Below are positions 12,588 through 13,178 of a stretch of 13,178 nt of DNA, piece by piece. Numbering within the stretch: the first letter of the stretch is position 1; every line of letters starts with the position of its first letter. This DNA is from Modestobacter sp. (GTDB taxonomy: Bacteria; Actinomycetota; Actinomycetes; Mycobacteriales; Geodermatophilaceae): contig JAOPWO010000418.1 of NCBI GenBank assembly GCA_025965635.1, forward strand, positions 1 through 13,178, written 5' to 3'. The position numbers and the translations under genes were made by a program. The notes below the pieces were generated by a model that made no database searches, was not told the origin of the DNA, and worked only from the letters and a program-made list of their open reading frames with translations.

Positions 12588-13178
12588 ATGTCAGCGACGC
12601 CGGACGACCGGCTCGGCGACGGTTCCGACGACGTCGTCGCCGAGCCCCTCAGCAAGGCGGACTTCGAGGCGCTGGCCCGGTTCCGGTTCGGCATCCGGCG
12701 CTACCTCCGTTTCAGCGAGGAGACCGTCCGCCGGCACGGTGTGACGCCGCAGCAGTACCAGCTGATGCTCGCGCTGAAGGGCTTCCCGGGGCGGGACTGG
12801 GCGGTCGTGCGCGAGCTCGCAGAACGCCTGCAGCTGCGCCACCACAGCGTCGTCGAGCTGGTCGACCGGGCCTCGACCCTGGGGCTGGTGCAGCGCGGCC
12901 CGGACCCCGACGACGCCCGCGCGGTGCGCGTGGGGCTGACCGCGGCCGGGGAGCAGCAGCTCGGCCGGCTCAGCGCGCTGCACCGGGACGAGCTGCGCCG
13001 GATGGACGCCGTCCTGGTCCTCCCCCGCTTCCACGACCGCGACCGCGACCGCGACCGCGAGGACCGTGCGGCGGGCCCGCTGGAGCCACCGGACGACGGC
13101 GGCGACCCGGCCTGCTGGCTGACCCGGGTGTGCAGCGCGTGCGGGCGGCTGGACGACGGCCCGCCGTCCGACCGCTGC
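12588..13178 (+). CDS. MarR-family transcriptional regulator (3' end outside window)
   Basis: The frame is open from ATG 12588 to the right edge, 197 codons. The winged helix-turn-helix is clear: VTPQQYQLMLALKGFPG (52-68), then VVRELAERLQLRHHSVVELVDRASTLGLV (73-101, recognition helix) and the wing RGPDPDDARAVRVGLTAAGE (103-122) with the family's D-x-D-D-x-R pattern. The dimer helix follows (about 125-143). After it comes an unusual tail: DRDRDRDRED (150-159) encoded by four GACCGC repeats, then a Cys-containing segment with Cys176, Cys182, Cys185 and Cys197. Classic MarR proteins end at about residue 145, so the tail is an addition, possibly a metal- or redox-sensing end. It may control itself through the overlapping inverted repeat. 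The effector is unknown. Confidence 0.9.
   Translation, partial: MSATPDDRLGDGSDDVVAEPLSKADFEALARFRFGIRRYLRFSEETVRRHGVTPQQYQLMLALKGFPGRDWAVVRELAERLQLRHHSVVELVDRASTLGLVQRGPDPDDARAVRVGLTAAGEQQLGRLSALHRDELRRMDAVLVLPRFHDRDRDRDREDRAAGPLEPPDDGGDPACWLTRVCSACGRLDDGPPSDRC
13035..13058 (+). repeat. Hexanucleotide repeat (GACCGC)x4 in the MarR gene
   Basis: Four perfect copies encode (Asp-Arg)4 at the junction between the dimer helix and the Cys-containing tail. A prime site for slippage; any change by whole units keeps the frame. Confidence 0.88.

Overview
The window is very GC-rich, with G or C at almost every third codon position. It has GTG starts, 4-base ATGA/GTGA gene overlaps and a protein of the mycothiol-linked TIGR03086/MDMPI fold. 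This points to a high-GC actinomycete. Protein style and gene mix fit the Geodermatophilaceae (Blastococcus/Geodermatophilus/Modestobacter), but that placement is inference. No tRNA, rRNA, insertion sequence, integrase or CRISPR array was seen.

Layout, left to right. (1) 1-718, minus: N-terminal part of a DUF2207 lipoprotein cut by the window edge. (2) 953-3371, plus: a perfect 16-bp-arm inverted repeat, then a tightly coupled operon of a maltose/galactoside-type O-acetyltransferase, a TetR regulator and a 12-helix MFS transporter. (3) 3493-4311, plus: an exported Ala/Pro/Val-rich protein with 33-bp tandem repeats. (4) 4345-4893 minus and 4931-5782 plus: a divergent pair, a TIGR03086/DinB-like metal-binding protein and an AraC-type regulator. 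(5) 6052-10968: a catabolic gene region with intact and broken members. Intact are a dihydrodipicolinate-synthase-family lyase/aldolase (minus), an FAD-dependent aromatic monooxygenase and a fumarylacetoacetate-hydrolase-family enzyme (plus, overlapping by ATGA). Broken are an IclR regulator relic, a quercetin 2,3-dioxygenase (cupin) relic and a DUF3500 gene with frameshifts and a central deletion. (6) 11061-13178: NADP-type glutamate dehydrogenase (minus, with a strong terminator) and, divergently, a MarR regulator whose promoter appears to make a leaderless transcript. Its C-terminus carries an Asp-Arg run and a Cys cluster, and it runs off the window end.

The main biological story is region 5. 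Three relics flank or sit between intact enzymes in an arrangement that looks like a former aromatic or flavonoid ring-opening cluster. The monooxygenase and hydrolase have stayed intact and coupled while their regulator, dioxygenase and DUF3500 partner decayed. The second story is the acetyltransferase-TetR-MFS operon behind a large palindromic operator, which looks like a self-regulated 'acetylate and export' module.
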